Source: an uncultured Collinsella sp.
GTDB taxonomy: Bacteria > Actinomycetota > Coriobacteriia > Coriobacteriales > Coriobacteriaceae
Length of the DNA stretch: 15,442 nt
Assembly: GCA_905204635.1 (NCBI GenBank)
Contig: CAJLAN010000015.1
Span: forward strand, 1 to 15,442
Direction of reading: 5' to 3'
Shown: piece by piece, positions 14,070-15,442 of the stretch
How the letters are laid out: each line of letters starts with the position of its first letter
How positions within the stretch are numbered: position 1 is the first letter of the stretch
Program-made: the position numbers and the translations under genes
The notes under the pieces: model-generated
The model's input: only the letters and a program-made list of their open reading frames with translations
What the model was told of the DNA's origin: nothing
Databases searched by the model: none

Positions 14070-14115
14070 ATGCGATGAGCGTTGGCGTGTGGCGACGCGA
14101 GCTAGCGTCCGACGA

Positions 14116-15442
14116 TTAGAAGTCGGCGTTGCCCACGGTGCGCGGGTGCGGCAGGACGTCGCGGATGTTGCCCACGCCGGTCAGATACATGACCAAGCGC
14201 TCGAAGCCCAGACCGTAGCCGGCGTGCTTGCAGGAACCGTAGCGGCGCAGGTCAAGGTAGTACTTGTACTGCTCGGGATTCATGCCCAGGTCCTTGATGC
14301 GGGCCTCGAGCAGATCCAGGCGCTCCTCGCGCTGGGAGCCGCCGATAATCTCGCCGATACCGGGAACCAGGCAGTCGGCGGCGGCGACGGTCTTGCCGTC
14401 TTCGTTCATGCGCATGTAGAACGCCTTGATCTCAGCCGGATAGTCGGTCACGAAGGTCGGGCGCTTAAAGTGCTCCTCGGTCAGGAAGCGCTCGTGCTCG
14501 GTCTGCAGGTCGATGCCCCAGCTGACGGGGTAATCAAACTGGTGGCCAGCAGCGACTGCCTGCTCCAGGATCTCGACGGCCTCGGTGTAGGTAACGCGGG
14601 CAAAGTCGGAGTTGGCGACATGGTCCAGGCGCTCGAGCAGACCCTTGTCCACAAACTTGTTGAGCATGTTGAGCTCGTCGGGGCAGGTGGCCATAACGTC
14701 CTTAAGGACGTACTTGAGCATGGCCTCGGCGTTATCCATGTAGTCGTTAAGGTCGGCGAAGGCCATCTCGGGCTCGATCATCCAAAACTCGGCGGCGTGG
14801 CGCGTGGTGTTGGAGTTTTCGGCGCGGAAGGTGGGGCCAAAGGTGTACACGTCGCCAAAGGCCATGGCAAAGTTCTCGGCATTGAGCTGGCCGGACACGG
14901 TGAGGCTTGCATGCTTGCCAAAGAAGTCCTGGCTCCAGTCGACCTCGCCGGACTCGGTGAGGGGCGGGTTTTTGGGGTCGAGCGTGGTCACGCGGAACAT
15001 CTCGCCGGCGCCCTCACAGTCACTCGTGGTGATGATGGGGGTGTTGACGTAGACAAAGCCCTGCTCCTGGAAGAAGCGGTGGATGGCGGCAGCCGCGACA
15101 GAGCGGATACGGAACACAGCGCGGAACAGGTTGGTGCGCGGGCGCAGGTGCTGCTGGGTGCGCAGGAACTCGACGGTGGCACGCTTCTTCTGCAGCGGGT
15201 AATCCGGAGCGCTGACGCCCGCGACCTCGATGGAGGTAGCAGAAAGCTCGAAGGGTTGGGGCGCATCGGGGGTCAGCTTGACGGTGCCGCTGCAGATGAG
15301 GGCGGCCGAGACGTTTTGATGGGCGATCTCGTCGTAGTTGTCGAGCGCCTCGCGGTTCATGACGACCTGCAGGTCGCGGAAGCAGCTGCCGTCGTTGAGC
15401 GTGACGAAGCCAAAGTTCTTCATGTCGCGGACGGACTTGACC
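14116..15442 (-). CDS. asnS: Asparaginyl-tRNA synthetase, 5' end outside the window
   Basis: A class IIb enzyme that charges tRNA-Asn with asparagine in the cytosol. The 441 residues present start inside the N-terminal anticodon-binding OB-fold. The frame stays open to the window edge, reading [19 protein letters not shown], which matches the normal AsnRS interior, so the ATG at 15423 is not the start and roughly 20-30 residues are missing. Motif 1 includes [20 protein letters not shown], motif 2 [21 protein letters not shown], shown here only in part as [17 protein letters not shown], and motif 3 [15 protein letters not shown]. The protein ends with [16 protein letters not shown]. The presence of AsnRS implies direct charging of tRNA-Asn. 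It ends at a strong terminator. Confidence 0.95.
   Translation of the reverse strand, partial: VKSVRDMKNFGFVTLNDGSCFRDLQVVMNREALDNYDEIAHQNVSAALICSGTVKLTPDAPQPFELSATSIEVAGVSAPDYPLQKKRATVEFLRTQQHLRPRTNLFRAVFRIRSVAAAAIHRFFQEQGFVYVNTPIITTSDCEGAGEMFRVTTLDPKNPPLTESGEVDWSQDFFGKHASLTVSGQLNAENFAMAFGDVYTFGPTFRAENSNTTRHAAEFWMIEPEMAFADLNDYMDNAEAMLKYVLKDVMATCPDELNMLNKFVDKGLLERLDHVANSDFARVTYTEAVEILEQAVAAGHQFDYPVSWGIDLQTEHERFLTEEHFKRPTFVTDYPAEIKAFYMRMNEDGKTVAAADCLVPGIGEIIGGSQREERLDLLEARIKDLGMNPEQYKYYLDLRRYGSCKHAGYGLGFERLVMYLTGVGNIRDVLPHPRTVGNADF

Overview
The window looks like chromosomal DNA from a GC-rich Gram-positive bacterium. My best guess is an actinobacterium of the Coriobacteriia (Collinsella-like). 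The grounds are the codon use, the ribosomal proteins, the sortase-type tail on a surface nucleotidase and a Tat-type lipoprotein. This is inference from reading the sequence; no search was run.

Left part (1-4260, + strand): a translation and transcription block. It runs tRNA-Met(CAU) 3' end, tuf, a strong terminator, rpmG, tRNA-Trp(CCA), secE, nusG, rplK, rplA and another strong terminator. This is the familiar tuf/secE/nusG/rplKA neighbourhood, but rplJ-rplL do not follow rplA here.

Middle part (4270-10010, - strand): (i) a translationally coupled pair, a 638-aa cytosolic protein with a ParB/Srx-like N-terminal motif and a BMP/PnrA-like ligand-binding C-terminal half, followed with an ATGA overlap by a small calcineurin-like metallophosphoesterase; (ii) an MscS-family channel; (iii) an exported 5'-nucleotidase with a Thr/Pro-rich stalk and a sortase-like C-terminus.

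Right part (10017-15442, - strand): a three-gene ABC importer (Tat-type lipoprotein binding protein, LivH-like permease, ATPase; substrate unknown), a WYL-type transcription regulator, and asnS, whose 5' end runs off the window.

The most interesting non-coding signal is a family of three near-identical stem-loops (4271-4309, 6987-7025, 9968-10008). All have the same polarity and all sit at or within a few bases of the stop codon of a minus-strand gene, followed by a T-run, so they look like dispersed REP-like elements serving as terminators. Other regulatory candidates are a hairpin that would hide the ribosome binding site of the WYL gene, a palindrome at the start of the ABC operon, and a hairpin between the binding-protein and permease genes. 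No CRISPR array, insertion sequence, prophage or rRNA is visible. No gap without a gene exceeds 300 bases.
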